DNA from: Purpureocillium takamizusanense | Lineage: Eukaryota; Ascomycota; Sordariomycetes; Hypocreales; Ophiocordycipitaceae | Length of the DNA stretch: 64,000 nucleotides | Direction of reading: 5' to 3' | Assembly: GCF_022605165.1 (NCBI RefSeq) | Contig: NC_063076.1 | Location: 682,001 to 746,000 of the forward strand | Shown: one piece after another, positions 43,796 to 53,774 of the stretch | Layout: every line of letters begins with the position of its first letter | Numbering within the stretch: position 1 is the first letter of the stretch | Made by a program: the position numbers and the translations under genes | The notes under the pieces: model-generated | Databases searched by the model: none | Told to the model about the DNA's origin: nothing | What the model saw: only the letters and a program-made list of their open reading frames with translations

Positions 43796-46096
43796 ATGAT
43801 CCTCGGTCCCTCTGCCGCTGCCGCCGTCGTGCCAGCATCTGCAGCCCTGTCCCGGCGCGCGGCCTCCTCTTTGGCCACTACCACCTTCACCTGCAGTAGC
43901 AGCGGCCGCAGCAGCAGTTCCTCGTCGCCGCCAACCCTCCTCCGCCTCGCCTCACGCCGAAGCCGCAGCCGCCGCGACGTATCGTCCACCTTGGCTGCAT
44001 GCTCGTGCGCGCGCCGTGTGCCTTCAAGGATGCTCTCCACCCTCCCGCGGCTGCCCATCTTCGAGGCCGTCGCCCGCCATGACCCGCGATCCACCGCCGT
44101 CGTACATTCCCTCTCCGGCCGGGCTTTCACCTATGGCGAGCTCCTCGCCGACGTGAGCCGTGCCCGGGACCGCCTCCATGATGCTCGCCCCGCCGGTGCT
44201 GGGCTGGACGGCGAACGCGTCGCCTTTCTAGTCGAGAACAGCTACGACTACGTTGGTACGACCAGCCCGGATTCCTTTCTTCCTACACGTCATGGGTTGA
44301 CGATTCAACTCCCACCCCAACTTGTAGTCTGATCCTCATATTGCCCTTGCTGACTGACGCCCAACGCAGTGACGCTTCTGGCTTGCCTGGCAGCCCGCGC
44401 CATAGCCGTGCCTCTCTCCCCAGCCTTCCCGGCCCCCGAATTGCAGTACATCCTCGACCATAGCGAGGCCTGCCTGCTCGTCTCGTCGCCGCGCTTCACC
44501 CCCAAAGCCAACGAGGTGCTCGCCACGGGGCTCGCCTCCCCTCCCGCGCACGTCGAGCTGCCCAAGCACCTCGGCGTTGGCAGCGCCGCCCCCGAGACCG
44601 TGCCCCTCGACGACACGGACCCGGCCGGCGCGGGGCTGATGTTGTATACTTCGGGGACGACCAACCGTCCTGTATGTGATGGGCCTCCCCTTTTCTCCTG
44701 TCGTTAAGAGACGGCCTCTCGATGCCTTTCGATATCGAAGCTGACTTAGACCTCACAGAAAGGCGTCCTCCTCCCGCAGGCCGTCCTCACTGCCCAATCA
44801 CGCTCTCTAATTGAGGCATGGAATTACACGCCCGCGGACCGCCTGCTCCATGTCCTCCCCCTGCATCACATCCACGGCACCGTCAACGCCCTGTTGACGC
44901 CCCTTCTTGCCGGCTCCTCCATTGAGTTCATGTTCCCCTTCAATGCCGACGCCGTCTGGCGCCGCCTCGCCGCACCCTTTCTCCCTGCTACCGACGGCAC
45001 CACACCCGCGTCCATTTCGTCAAACGGTACCCTCACCAACGGCACCTCTTCTGCTGCCGCGAATTCTCATCCCCCCACAGTCAACGGCACCACGGCGTCG
45101 ACGAAATCCCCCACAACGAATGGAGCGACTCCCGCCCCCCCTGCCCCCATCTCCTTCTTCACGGTCGTGCCCACCGTCTACAGCCGCCTCCTCGCCAGCC
45201 ACAAGCACCTCCCGCCCGCCGTCCAGCTCGCCGCCCGCGACGCCGTCTCGCCCGCACACATGCGCCTCGCCATCTCCGGCTCCGCCGCGCTCCCCACCCC
45301 CGTCAAGGCCGCCTGGCGCGACCTCAGCCGCGGCAATGTCCTCCTCGAGCGCTACGGCATGACCGAGGTCGGCATGGCCCTTAGCTGCGGCCTCGCCTTT
45401 GCCGACCGCGTCGACGCCTCCGTCGGCTGGCCCCTTCCCTCGGTCCAGGCCCGCCTCGTCGACGTCGACACCGGCGAGGTCATCCCCGAGGGCAAGGACG
45501 TCGACCCCCTCACCGGCCGTGAGCGCGCTGGCGAGATCCAGCTCCGTGGGCCGACAGTCTTTCAGGAGTACTGGCGCAACCCCGACGCCACGGCCAAGGA
45601 GTTCGTCCTCGACTCCACTAGCGACGGCGACGATGGGGCCCGCCCCTGGTTCAAGACGGGCGACGTCGCCGTCCGCCGCCCCGTGCCCTCGGCGGGCCAC
45701 GCCCCCGACCAGCCCTGGGCCCGTGGCCCCATGTACTTTATCCTCGGCCGCCGCACCGCGGACATCATCAAGACGGGCGGCGAAAAGGTTTCGGCCCTCG
45801 AGGTCGAGCGCGAGCTGCTCTCCCTGCCCGAGGTCGCCGAGGCTGCCGTCGTCGCCGTCCCCAGTGGTAACTGGGGCCAAAAGGTCGGCGCAGTCATCAT
45901 CCTCGACGGCGATGTAGTCGGCAAGTGGTCGCCTCTCGACATGCGTCGCGCCCTCAAGCCCCGCCTCGCCAACTACAAGATCCCCCAAGTCATGAAGGTC
46001 GTCGACCACATCCCCCGCAACGCCATGGGCAAGATCAACAAAAAACAGCTCGTCAAGGCCATCTTCGCCGACGAGACCAGCGGGGACGAGATGTGA
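43796..46096 (+). CDS. AMP-forming acyl-CoA/malonyl-CoA synthetase (ACSF3-like)
   Basis: Three exons: 43796-44255, 44370-44671, 44759-46096. Introns are 114 nt (GTACGA...CAACGCAG) and 87 nt (GTATGT...CTCACAG). It encodes 699 aa from this ATG; alternatives are 43715 (longer) and 44030 (621 aa, starting MLSTLPRLPIFEAVARHDP). I favour 43796 because MILGPSAAAAVVPASAALSR plus the Arg/Ser-rich stretch resembles a mitochondrial presequence, as in ACSF3. ANL motifs: P-loop YTSGTTNRPKGVLLP (about 246-260), HHIHGTVNALL, YGMTEVGMA, the hinge region GRRTADIIKTGGEKVSALEVE, and the C-terminal PRNAMGKINKKQL with the adenylation lysine. A Thr/Asn/Ser-rich insert with several NGT units lies in the middle and is probably a surface loop. 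It likely activates malonate or another short acid to its CoA ester. It converges with eIF4E 316 bp away. Confidence 0.88.
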
Positions 46097-46412
46097 TGAA
46101 GCATAGAAATGTACAACACGACAGCAATTCAGCAATAGACGTAGCGTTAGTGCGGCCAAGTAGATCTATTCTATGGCCTAGCTCGGCGTCCGCCACCAAA
46201 AACATGCAATAGCTTCCTAGACGCCGCCATGAAACTAGATTTGTGCCCAGACGATGCGTGAGTATCGTAAACAGCCGAACCATCGGATCCGACACGTGAG
46301 CCCTGTCAGCCGCGTCGCAGTGCAGTCATTCATCCCCTGAGCGTCAGACACCAGTGGACGGATATCATAGTCAAATGCCACTTCCTTCCCCAACAACTCC
46401 CCTTGCACCCGT
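46097..46412. other. spacer between convergent genes
   Basis: Holds the 3' ends of the acyl-CoA synthetase and eIF4E genes; nothing else seen. Confidence 0.5.
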
Positions 46413-47281
46413 CTATGCTGTGTACTTGGCCTTTGCCCTCGTGCTGCCCGCGTGCGCACTGTCCGTGTGGCCAGAGAACTCGACCAGGGCGGCGGCGGGC
46501 AGTTCCAGAATCTCCTTGAAGCGCCGGCCGATGGACATGAGGATCTCCTTGCCCTTGTCGTTAGTGCGGCCCTTGCCGCCGGCCACGTCGCCGTCGCCGC
46601 GGCCGGGGATGCTCTTGCCGATGGTTCGCGTCCAGACACCGATACGGTAGAAGGCCTTGCGCACGTTGACGACGACACCCATCACCTCGCCATCGTCCTC
46701 GTCTTCGAGCGTCTCGCCGATGGCGCCCATCATGACCTGAAGCCAGAGGCGGTCGACGTCGACGCTCTGCTTGTCCTTGTACTGGTACGACCATTTGCCG
46801 CCGTGCTTGTTCTGCAGGTCCTCCCACTCGGGTCGGACGCCGGCCTTGAACAGATGGTAGTCGGCCTTTTGCGGGAGGGAAGAGACGGGAGCGACATTGT
46901 TCTGCATCTGTTAGCTGTGGCAGGCCAGTGGGTCGGATCGAACACTCACGTAGACTCCCCAGAACTCCTCGACAGAGTCAAAGGTGATGACCTCCTTCAG
47001 CAGGTCGTTCCAGTTGTCGCCCTGTCCTCGCCAGTCAGCCAAATTCACGCCAGCCATGCAAACACCGGGCATACCTTGCCGCTGGGGGGCTTAGTGAACC
47101 ACAGAGTCCACTTGTTCTGGAGAGGATGCTTGACGTTGAAGTTGTCCTTGTCGTGGAAGACGGTGACGGGCTTGTCGTCGCCCTTGGTCTCGGTCTCGTC
47201 CTTACCGTTGGGCGAGATGGGAATGGTCGAGAGATCGACCTGCTGGTCCATGTTGGCCGATTCGGTCGCCGTGGCCGCCAT
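46413..47281 (-). CDS. Translation initiation factor eIF4E (mRNA cap-binding protein)
   Basis: Three exons encode 255 aa: 47281-47075, 47021-46950, 46901-46413. Introns are 53 nt (GTATGC...GGACAG) and 48 nt (GTGAGT...GATGCAG). For the second intron an earlier AG would add Met-Gln; I use the later one because it gives the family sequence FWGVYNNVAPVS. The start is MAATATESANMDQQVD. Family landmarks are HPLQNKWTLWFTKPP (Trp58, Trp61), VEEFWGVYNNVAP (Trp90, cap-stacking position), HLFKAGVRPEWEDLQNKHGG (Trp119-Glu120, cap-recognition pair) and KWSYQYKDK. 'VWTRTIGKSIPGRGDGD' is the phosphate-binding basic segment with a Gly/Arg-rich insert. The protein binds the 7-methyl-guanosine cap and recruits eIF4G. 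The C-terminal 'LVEFSGHTDSAHAGSTRAKA' is normal for fungal eIF4E. Confidence 0.95.
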
Positions 47282-48111
47282 TGTGTGATGTGATGCTCGG
47301 TGGCGATGTGAAAGAGTGACGATGCGGCGGTTCGTTGGAGCGGGTGCTGGGCTTTCTGGTGCGGAGATGAGCCGAGGAAAAGCCAGGAATTAGATCGACT
47401 ATTTCTTGGCCGATAGAGGAGATTCAACGATGCGACTTTGCTCCAGGCAAAAGTCGGCTCGAGGCGATGGATTTGGTGGGGGTGGGCGATGGAAGTTGCA
47501 GAGGATGTGGTGGTGGTGGCTGTCGCGGACGCGGGCCTGAGCTGCAAAAAATCCGTTTCGCCAGAGCGTTGCGCCTGCCACAGCCGCGAGCCGGGTCTTG
47601 CTGCCTGACAACTCAGGCAGAAAACTCACACACAGAGAAACCAAGCATCTGACCACACCTGCACCATTAAATTTGCCCCTTTCAGTGGCCAGTCAATGGA
47701 GTGAGCGTCCGAGTGAGGATGAAAGTAGCCTTGCTTTCAAAAGCTAGCGAAGCGGCCCGAGCCTTTCTATACAGCCAGTGGAAGGAAGCGGCTTGTCTCG
47801 CTTCTCGACAAAGACCGCGATGGCACCAAGAAGTCCTCCTTCCTTAGAGCCTCGCAAATCTCAACACAATGAGTCGTCAATTATGCCATGGAGAACGAAC
47901 ACCGAACAAGGCTCATCGTCAAAAGGCTTGCCACTAGCCACGATGGCCCGTCTTGCACAAAGCGACGGCCGTTCTGACGGCTCGCGAATCATTATATCTA
48001 GGGCTGGATGGTGAACAGGAATTCGAGTGACTGACTCTGGACCTCGAGAAACCCCATGCTTGTGATATTACGATCCATCGAGGAACAAGATCATCACTCG
48101 TGGCCAGCAAT
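47282..48111. other. intergenic, eIF4E promoter side
   Basis: Promoter and leader of eIF4E (minus) and upstream region of the 48112 gene (plus). A TGG-type repeat is near 47508-47522. No frame with protein character. Confidence 0.5.
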
Positions 48112-49375
48112 ATGATGCCAAAGTATCGAGCGACCCGGATTCGACTCGACTTTGCCAAATTTAACGACAGGCAACCCCACGAGTTCTTTGAGTTGGAGTT
48201 CTCCCTCTTGTACGCTGCCATCCATGACCTTGTGCGAGTCGCCTTTGGCACCGGGTCCCTGAAGTACGCGACGTCGCCGTGGAGGGACAGACTCAGCAAC
48301 ACCTTCTGTCGCCACGTCGAGGCAATCGCCCGCCCCGACATACACGGCACGGATTGGGACTCGCTGCTGCTTCATGGCGAAGAGCGTACGTACTTGCTTC
48401 AAGGCGTCATAGGACGCACTCTAGATGACCTTGTCTTCTCGCGTCAGCTTTTCGGGAGCTCCGCAGAGCACCAGGCCCAACTTCAGGCTGAAGATGCAGC
48501 ATATCTACATGTGGAAGGTAGGAGCCTCTAGAAGCGGCCAAAAGAAAAATTATCGTCGGCTAACCGAGTCAGGATTCCTACGATGCGCGAATCGCGTCGG
48601 TCGCAACCTGTCATATCTGCGCGGAGCGGGGTCTTTGGAGCCGCCGCATTTCTGGACGCAAGTCAATGAAACAGCACACATAATTATGCGCATGATGATG
48701 CCAGTGCATAGGATTGTCTGCGGCCGCCTCCGAAACCCCGACGAGTCAAGATCGGGACTCTATCAGAGGCTCCACGACGTCGTCGCGCATGCGGCCTGGC
48801 TAAGCGTGGGCTTGCAGCTGTCCACATGCATCACCCAGATCGGTTGGCTCCGTCCGGGCGACACTTCCGTGTTCGGGCAGGTCAACGTCTCGGACGACAT
48901 CTATGGCCGGGCTCGGCAAGAGGCGTGGAAGCTCAGCGCGACACTGGGGCGAGGCTACGATCTGCCGCACGTCGCGCGCGTCAAGATATCCGTGGTGCCG
49001 CAAATCACACGCTACGAGCCGATGGCCGGCTCCGAGGATCGCAGCGCGGGGCTGGTGTCGTACGCGGTGACCCGGGCGCACGTGGCGTACTACCAGGCCT
49101 GGGCCCGCGACGACAAGGACAGGGAGAGCCTGGTGTCGCTGTCGGAGCATCTTGGTGGCCCCAGACCAAGCGGGCGCTCGCGAGATGCAAAGGGACGGAC
49201 CAAGGCGAGGAGACGTGGACGGCCTTCGACCAGCACCATCTCCAAGGCTGTCCGGTTGGGGTCGCCGCTGGTGGCAGTCTGGGCGGCGTGGCACTATAGC
49301 ACGGCTCTTTCGGACGATCATGTGCGCCATCACCTGATGGGCTTTGTCAACGAGGTCATTTCGAGCATCGCATGA
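48112..49375 (+). CDS. Fungal protein of unknown function
   Basis: Two exons encode 402 aa: 48112-48517 and 48573-49375. The 55-nt intron (GTAGGA...GGCTAACCGAGTCAG) has a textbook branch site, and the join is in frame through a glycine codon. The frame upstream opens with GTG; the first ATG pair is at 48112/48115, but an upstream exon is possible. Exon 1 has RIRLDFAKFNDRQPHEFFEL and 'GEERTYLLQGVIGRTLDDLV', suggesting a helical domain. Exon 2 has 'FWTQVNETAHIIMRMMMPV' and 'VARVKISVVPQITRYEPM', then a basic Arg/Lys-rich stretch (KGRTKARRRGRPSTSTISKA) and a final hydrophobic helix. No catalytic motif seen. I recall similar hypocrealean hypotheticals but no function. It lies next to decayed sequence on its right. 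Confidence 0.6.
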
Positions 49376-49969
49376 ATGCAAATATTTAATAAGAGAAGCG
49401 TTGAGAAGCGCTGCTAATGCCGCTAAAGTAGCTACGCCATCCCCATATGGTGATACGAAGTATATCGTTTGACAAAAGAGGCATAGGCGCATAGCTGATG
49501 AAGACCTTGATGGGCTATAAAGGGAGGAAGAAAAGGAGCTATATAGGTGGCCGAGAGAGAGAGAGCAGTGAAAGAGCCGGCTAACTAGAAGGCTGACCAA
49601 CCCACAATATCTTTGCTTCAACATCATATATGACTATCAAAGTAGTGGATACGAGATATGCACCCTGTGGCCACGTACAGACATCAACAAGAACACAGGG
49701 CCACGTGGACATACACTGTCCATCAACCACCCGAGTAAGTGTAGAGGCCGTATAGGGAAGGCAAATGCCGCATGCCGTCCTGTTGGTGACTGTTGTTGCA
49801 GTAAGTAGGCCGTAAGAGTACAAACGATTCGCCGCATCCGGACCTAAACGCAACGAACCCCATATCCGACATCATCTCTTTCACGGGAGGGAGTAGCACT
49901 CTATGCCAGGGGGCCTGAGAGGCCTTTCTATGCCGGAATTCGGCCCTCATCAAGAGGTTCGTTTCCGGG
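49376..49969. other. AT-richer spacer before a gene remnant
   Basis: Less GC-rich than the average here, with many ATAT/TATA steps. The last part may be the unrecognisable N-terminal portion of the decayed glycosyltransferase. No intact frame. Confidence 0.4.
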
Positions 49970-50429
49970 GTGCTTACGCACAATAAGGTGGCCACGCTGC
50001 TAAGGAACAACGTCAAGGTGATAGTAAAAAATATCCGCCGCACAGAGACCCGCAAGTTCAAAGACGAGGCTATGCATATGCAAGCGCTAAGGAAGCAGAT
50101 CCCTCACACGGGGCTCAACGTGGTCAACTTTGCTGCCATTCCATTCGCAGAGCAGCTCGAGGTTATACAAAGCACGGAATTAATGGTAGGCATCAACGGT
50201 GCCGGGCTCACGCACCTCATGTTCCTGCATCCCGGGTCGGCGGTGCTCGACATCTTCCCCAAAGGACTTCTAGCACAGGAGGTCACTCAATCTAGCACAG
50301 ATACTGAGCCTCAACTTCTTTGGCACACATGCGGGCATAGAGGGCAACGCCACGGGTGACGGATGGTGGCAGTTCAACGACGTTATGATTGACCAGAAAC
50401 GGCGGGTAGATTTGGTTAGTTTAGGGTGA
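49970..50429 (+). pseudogene. Frameshifted remnant of a glycosyltransferase family 61 (DUF563/EOGT-like) gene
   Basis: The plus frame reads KVIVKNIRRTETRKFKDEA, then 'NVVNFAAIPFAEQLEVIQST' and 'ELMVGINGAGLTHLMFLHPG', then VLDIFPKGLLAQ. The conserved GT61 core is GxxGAGLTHxxFxxPG, so family identity is strong. After LLAQ the frame breaks, and the continuation is one frame over: ILSLNFFGTHAGIEGNATGD, then WWQFNDVMIDQKRRVDLV to a stop at 50427. The break coincides with 22 extra bases: TCTAGCACAG appears at 50269-50278 and again at 50291-50300, with 12 unrelated bases between. The N-terminal half of a normal GT61 protein and any transmembrane anchor are missing upstream. No intron of normal size explains the break. 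The gene is therefore most likely dead. Confidence 0.7.
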
Positions 50430-50605
50430 AGAGCTTATAAGATAATGACAGAAACAGCTACGATATGGTTTGAGAGAATAAGGGCGCGTATTATAGGAAT
50501 TGTTAAGACTGTTATGGATATATACACCGGCATTTACGGGAATCGTAAAGACTATACGCAGGTATACGGATAGTATCTAAACGCAAAGAGGTCATTTCTA
50601 ATTTA

Positions 50606-50630
50606 AGGGCGAGTCATCCCCGCTCGCCCT
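50606..50630. repeat. 8-bp inverted repeat AGGGCGAG/CTCGCCCT flanked by TTAA
   Basis: The arms at 50606-50613 and 50623-50630 pair perfectly around a 9-nt loop. TTAA lies at 50603-50606, overlapping the left arm, and at 50632-50635 outside the right arm. It may be a small hairpin or a leftover end of a decayed element. Nothing else identifies it. Confidence 0.55.
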
Positions 50631-50664
50631 ATTAAGTTTAGAAGCGTTAGTAAAGGAATAAGAG

Positions 50665-50895
50665 CTACGAGAGGCAGGAGAGGTAGGAGAGGTAGGAGAG
50701 GCAGGAGAGGCAGGAGAGGCATGAGAGGTAGGAGAGGCAGGAGAGGCATGAGAGGCACGAGAGGCACGAGAGACACGAGAGGTAGGAGAGGCACGAGAGG
50801 TAGGAGAGGCACGAGGGGTAAGAGAGGCACGAGGGGTAGGAGAGCTACGAGAGGTAAGAGAGCTACGAAAGGCGGGAGAGCTACGAGAGGCAGGA
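50665..50895 (+). repeat. degenerate 9-bp tandem repeat (GAGAGGCAG type)
   Basis: About 25 units of nine bases, mainly GAGAGG followed by CAG, TAG, CAC or CAT. Because the unit is three codons long, the minus strand stays open and reads as Leu-Pro-Leu-Val repeats; these frames are repeat artefacts, not a gene. Confidence 0.88.
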
Positions 50896-52200
50896 GTAGA
50901 ACAACGGCACCGCATAACCAAGGTACCACCTCACGTTAGCATCAAAGGGCATCGCGAGGTCGGGCTGGGGGCTGCATGCAGGTCGACATTCAAGGCAAGA
51001 CGCCGCCCGCACCCCAACCCGAGGCACCGGTGCCGGCTGCGTGCCTGGGCTGACCAGGCCAGGGTCGTCGTGGCGTGCATGCGTGCGTGAGGTGTGTCCA
51101 GCAAGGGCAGGCCATACGGCTGGAAGCCTGATGAATGGAACGACACCGAAGAGGGGAGGGGGGGCTTGCAAGTCAACGGACACATAGACGAGACAACGCG
51201 AGCAGGCGCCGGCTGGGCGGCGGCGGCGGTGTCGGTGTCGGTGGTGTCACGACATATTTGGAGTGGTGGAGTGAGCATCGTCAGCTGCGGTTTTGCTTCT
51301 GCACGGCACCCTCGGGGCGGATCCGGTAACCGCGTCCGCCGGGCGGGGTGCCACACCTTGCCAGGCAGGTGGTACCTTTTTAGGTGGTACCAGTGCCTGA
51401 CGCCGGCAGCCGGGTGCCATCCATGTGCTCACCTCCACCTTACAGCGCCCACCCACCACCACATTGGACCTAAGGCACCTTCCAGGCTGCAGGTGGTGCC
51501 TGCCTGCCCGCCGACGTTACCCTCCAGTTCCAGGTACCTGTTGGTACACTTGGCACGCCTACAGGGGCCCTGTCCGAGTTGGCCACCGCCCGAAGAAGTG
51601 CACCCATTCATTGGAAGACCTGGGCTGGAGCCCGCACAATCCGCCAGCACACCGCACCGCAACTGCACCCCAGTAACGTACCAAGGTAGGTACAGCGACA
51701 GTCAGACGTGGAGGCCATCCAGTCGAGGCTGGCCCAGACTGTGACCTGACAGTTTTGACATCCATCAATTGGACCCAATTGACTGCCCTGGATGCTGACA
51801 CCGCCTTGCACACACAGAAGAGTCCCCCCCCCCCCCGTCACCGCTGAATCCCCCCCCCATCGGCCGCCCATTGGATGTAGGCCCCTGTAGACCAGCAGGG
51901 CCCCCAGGCTTCTCCTGCAGCGGTGCTGCTTCCCCGCCCGCCCCAGTGACGCGTACCTCATCAGTGGGTGGATGGGATGTGGTTCACACGGAACGCCGCA
52001 GCTGCGGCTCTCGCTCGTCGATGAGCAGCACCCGGCGCTGCTGCTGCCGCCTCTGCTGATGCGATGCAGCGATGCTGCAGCACCAGCTTTCTACACCGAC
52101 TTCACCGACGCCAGCCAACCACAGCAGACGAAAAAAATTCGTCCTTTGCAGCGCTCTGTCTGTCTGTCTGTCTGTCTGATTCATGACACCGACTTCGCGG

Positions 52201-52237
52201 CCACCACCACCACCACCACCACCACCACCACCACCAC
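52201..52237 (+). repeat. CCA trinucleotide microsatellite
   Basis: Twelve consecutive CCA units in intergenic DNA. Confidence 0.9.
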
Positions 52238-52615
52238 TACTGCCGCTTCCGCTGCCGCAACTCTTGCTTTTTGGTCGCGTTCCCTCCCCCCTCCTCCTCT
52301 CACAATTGCACTTCCATCTCATCCTGCTCTCCCCCGCTCCCCCCATCCGGGTCCTTTAGTCTCCAGCAGCCCCGGCTTTTCCGAACAACGGCCCTGCCCT
52401 CTCCTTCAATTAGTCCCGTCCGGTCTCTTCCATCGGTTGTGGGCTGCTCCTCCATTCCCTGTCCACAGCTTTGTCTATCCGCCGCCCGGACCACCAACAC
52501 GAGGTGACAGACAGCAAGCAAAGTCTGTTGAGTGAGTGGAAAACGTGAGCGCCAGGGAGAGAGAGAGAAGAAAGGAAAGAAAGAAAGAGACAAGGCGGAC
52601 CGCCACCCACCCTTC

Positions 52616-53285
52616 ATGTTCCGAAGATACGCCCTCGGCTTCTCGAGCGTGGGACGCCAGCTCTCAACCATGAGTTCCAGCACGCCCATGGAGGATGCCA
52701 TCCGCGCCAAGGTGAGAAAGAGCCCGTGCAGCACTCGAGGCGGAGCGGAGTGTGTGAACAACAACTCAGATCATCGTCCGCTGATACTAGCAAATGAACG
52801 CATTGCCGAGCAGATCATGGCGGCGCTCAACCCGCAGACGCTCGAGATTTACAATGACTCGCACCTGCACGCACACCACAAGCCCATGCAGGGCAGCACC
52901 TCCAAGGAGACTCACTTCAGGTAAACCAATGATACTCTTGTCTCCCCGTTCGTGTCGACCTACATAAACACCAAATTGGCCTCTTCTATCCCATCTATCT
53001 ATCCTTTGCTGCCTCATCCGTTGCTGACGCTCACCCACCAAACCCGCCCACAGGCTGGTCATCACGTCCACCGCCTTCCAGTCCAAGATGCAGCCCGCTC
53101 GCCACCGCATGGTCTACGCCCTGCTGCGCGACGAGATGGCTCAGGAAAACGGCATTCACGCCCTCCAGCTGCGTACCCTGACGCCCGACGAGGAGGAGCG
53201 TCAAAAGAAGAAGCAGGCCGATGCTGCCGCTGCCAAGGAGGGTAACGCTGCTGCTGCCTCTGCCTCGACCGCCGGTGAGCCGTGA
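52616..53285 (+). CDS. BolA-family protein, probably mitochondrial
   Basis: Three exons encode 144 aa: 52616-52711, 52814-52920, 53054-53285. Introns are 102 nt (GTGAGA...GCCGAGCAG) and 133 nt (GTAAAC...GCCCACAG). The N-terminus MFRRYALGFSSVGRQLSTMS is Arg/Ser-rich without acids, like a mitochondrial presequence; a second ATG at MSSSTPMEDAIRAK could give a cytosolic form. The BolA core follows: ALNPQTLEIYNDSHLHAHHK, then GSTSKETHFRLVITSTAFQS and the helix ARHRMVYALLRDEM. The conserved His residues around HLHAHH and the THFR motif are present. BolA proteins pair with monothiol glutaredoxins in iron-sulphur cluster delivery or iron signalling. The C-terminus is a charged, Ala-rich tail after EEERQKKKQADAAAA. 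It converges with the gene at 53775. Confidence 0.9.
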
Positions 53286-53774
53286 GTGCCGCCTCACAAG
53301 ACAACAGCCAAGAAGAAAACGCCCGACGAACGAATGATGGGAATGGATGGCTCAACGGTTTTTTATTGTGTCTGTCGACGAGGCACGCACCGACCGCACG
53401 CATCATGCTTAGGATGACTAAAAAGGAGACGTCAAGGAACGCAAAATAAAAGGACGGCGCCACGCTCCCCGGATGCAAGGAAGAACGGGCGGTAGGCGCT
53501 GGCGCTCGGAACACGCAACGGAGCTGGCTTTAGATGGTTATTACTCCTCAAGGAGGTCCAGGTACTTGTATTGGAAAAGGCACATACCGGGGCATGCTAG
53601 CCCCAGGTATTACTAGAATGAGGCCCAGGCACGGCAATGCAACACCACTCTTTCGCTCCCCACTAACGACCTCGTCACGACTGGGCATGCGCTCCAGTTT
53701 CAGGGTATACGGCAGTGTTAGAAGTGTCTTTCCAGCACTTCCATCATGATTAATTCATCCTCGTTCCCGACCAA
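53286..53774. other. spacer between convergent genes
   Basis: Holds the 3' ends of the BolA-family gene and the 53775-55727 gene. No coding frame of interest. Confidence 0.5.

Larger units (their letters stand above)
50430..52615. other. intergenic with tandem repeats, BolA upstream side
   Basis: Contains the hairpin at 50606, the 9-bp repeat array, G/C homopolymers near 51826-51856 and a CCA run at 52201. No credible gene. The last 300-400 bp, with a GAAAG-rich purine stretch (about 52555-52595) just before the ATG, is probably the BolA-family gene's promoter and leader. Confidence 0.45.

Noticed and set aside
45020..46159. 379-codon minus-strand frame opposite the acyl-CoA synthetase
   Set aside because: Antisense shadow of a clear ANL enzyme; Gly/Ala/Val/Asp composition expected from the complementary codons.
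50598..50929. Two Leu-Pro/Ser-rich minus-strand frames of about 108 codons
   Set aside because: Produced entirely by the 9-bp tandem repeat, whose unit length is a multiple of three.
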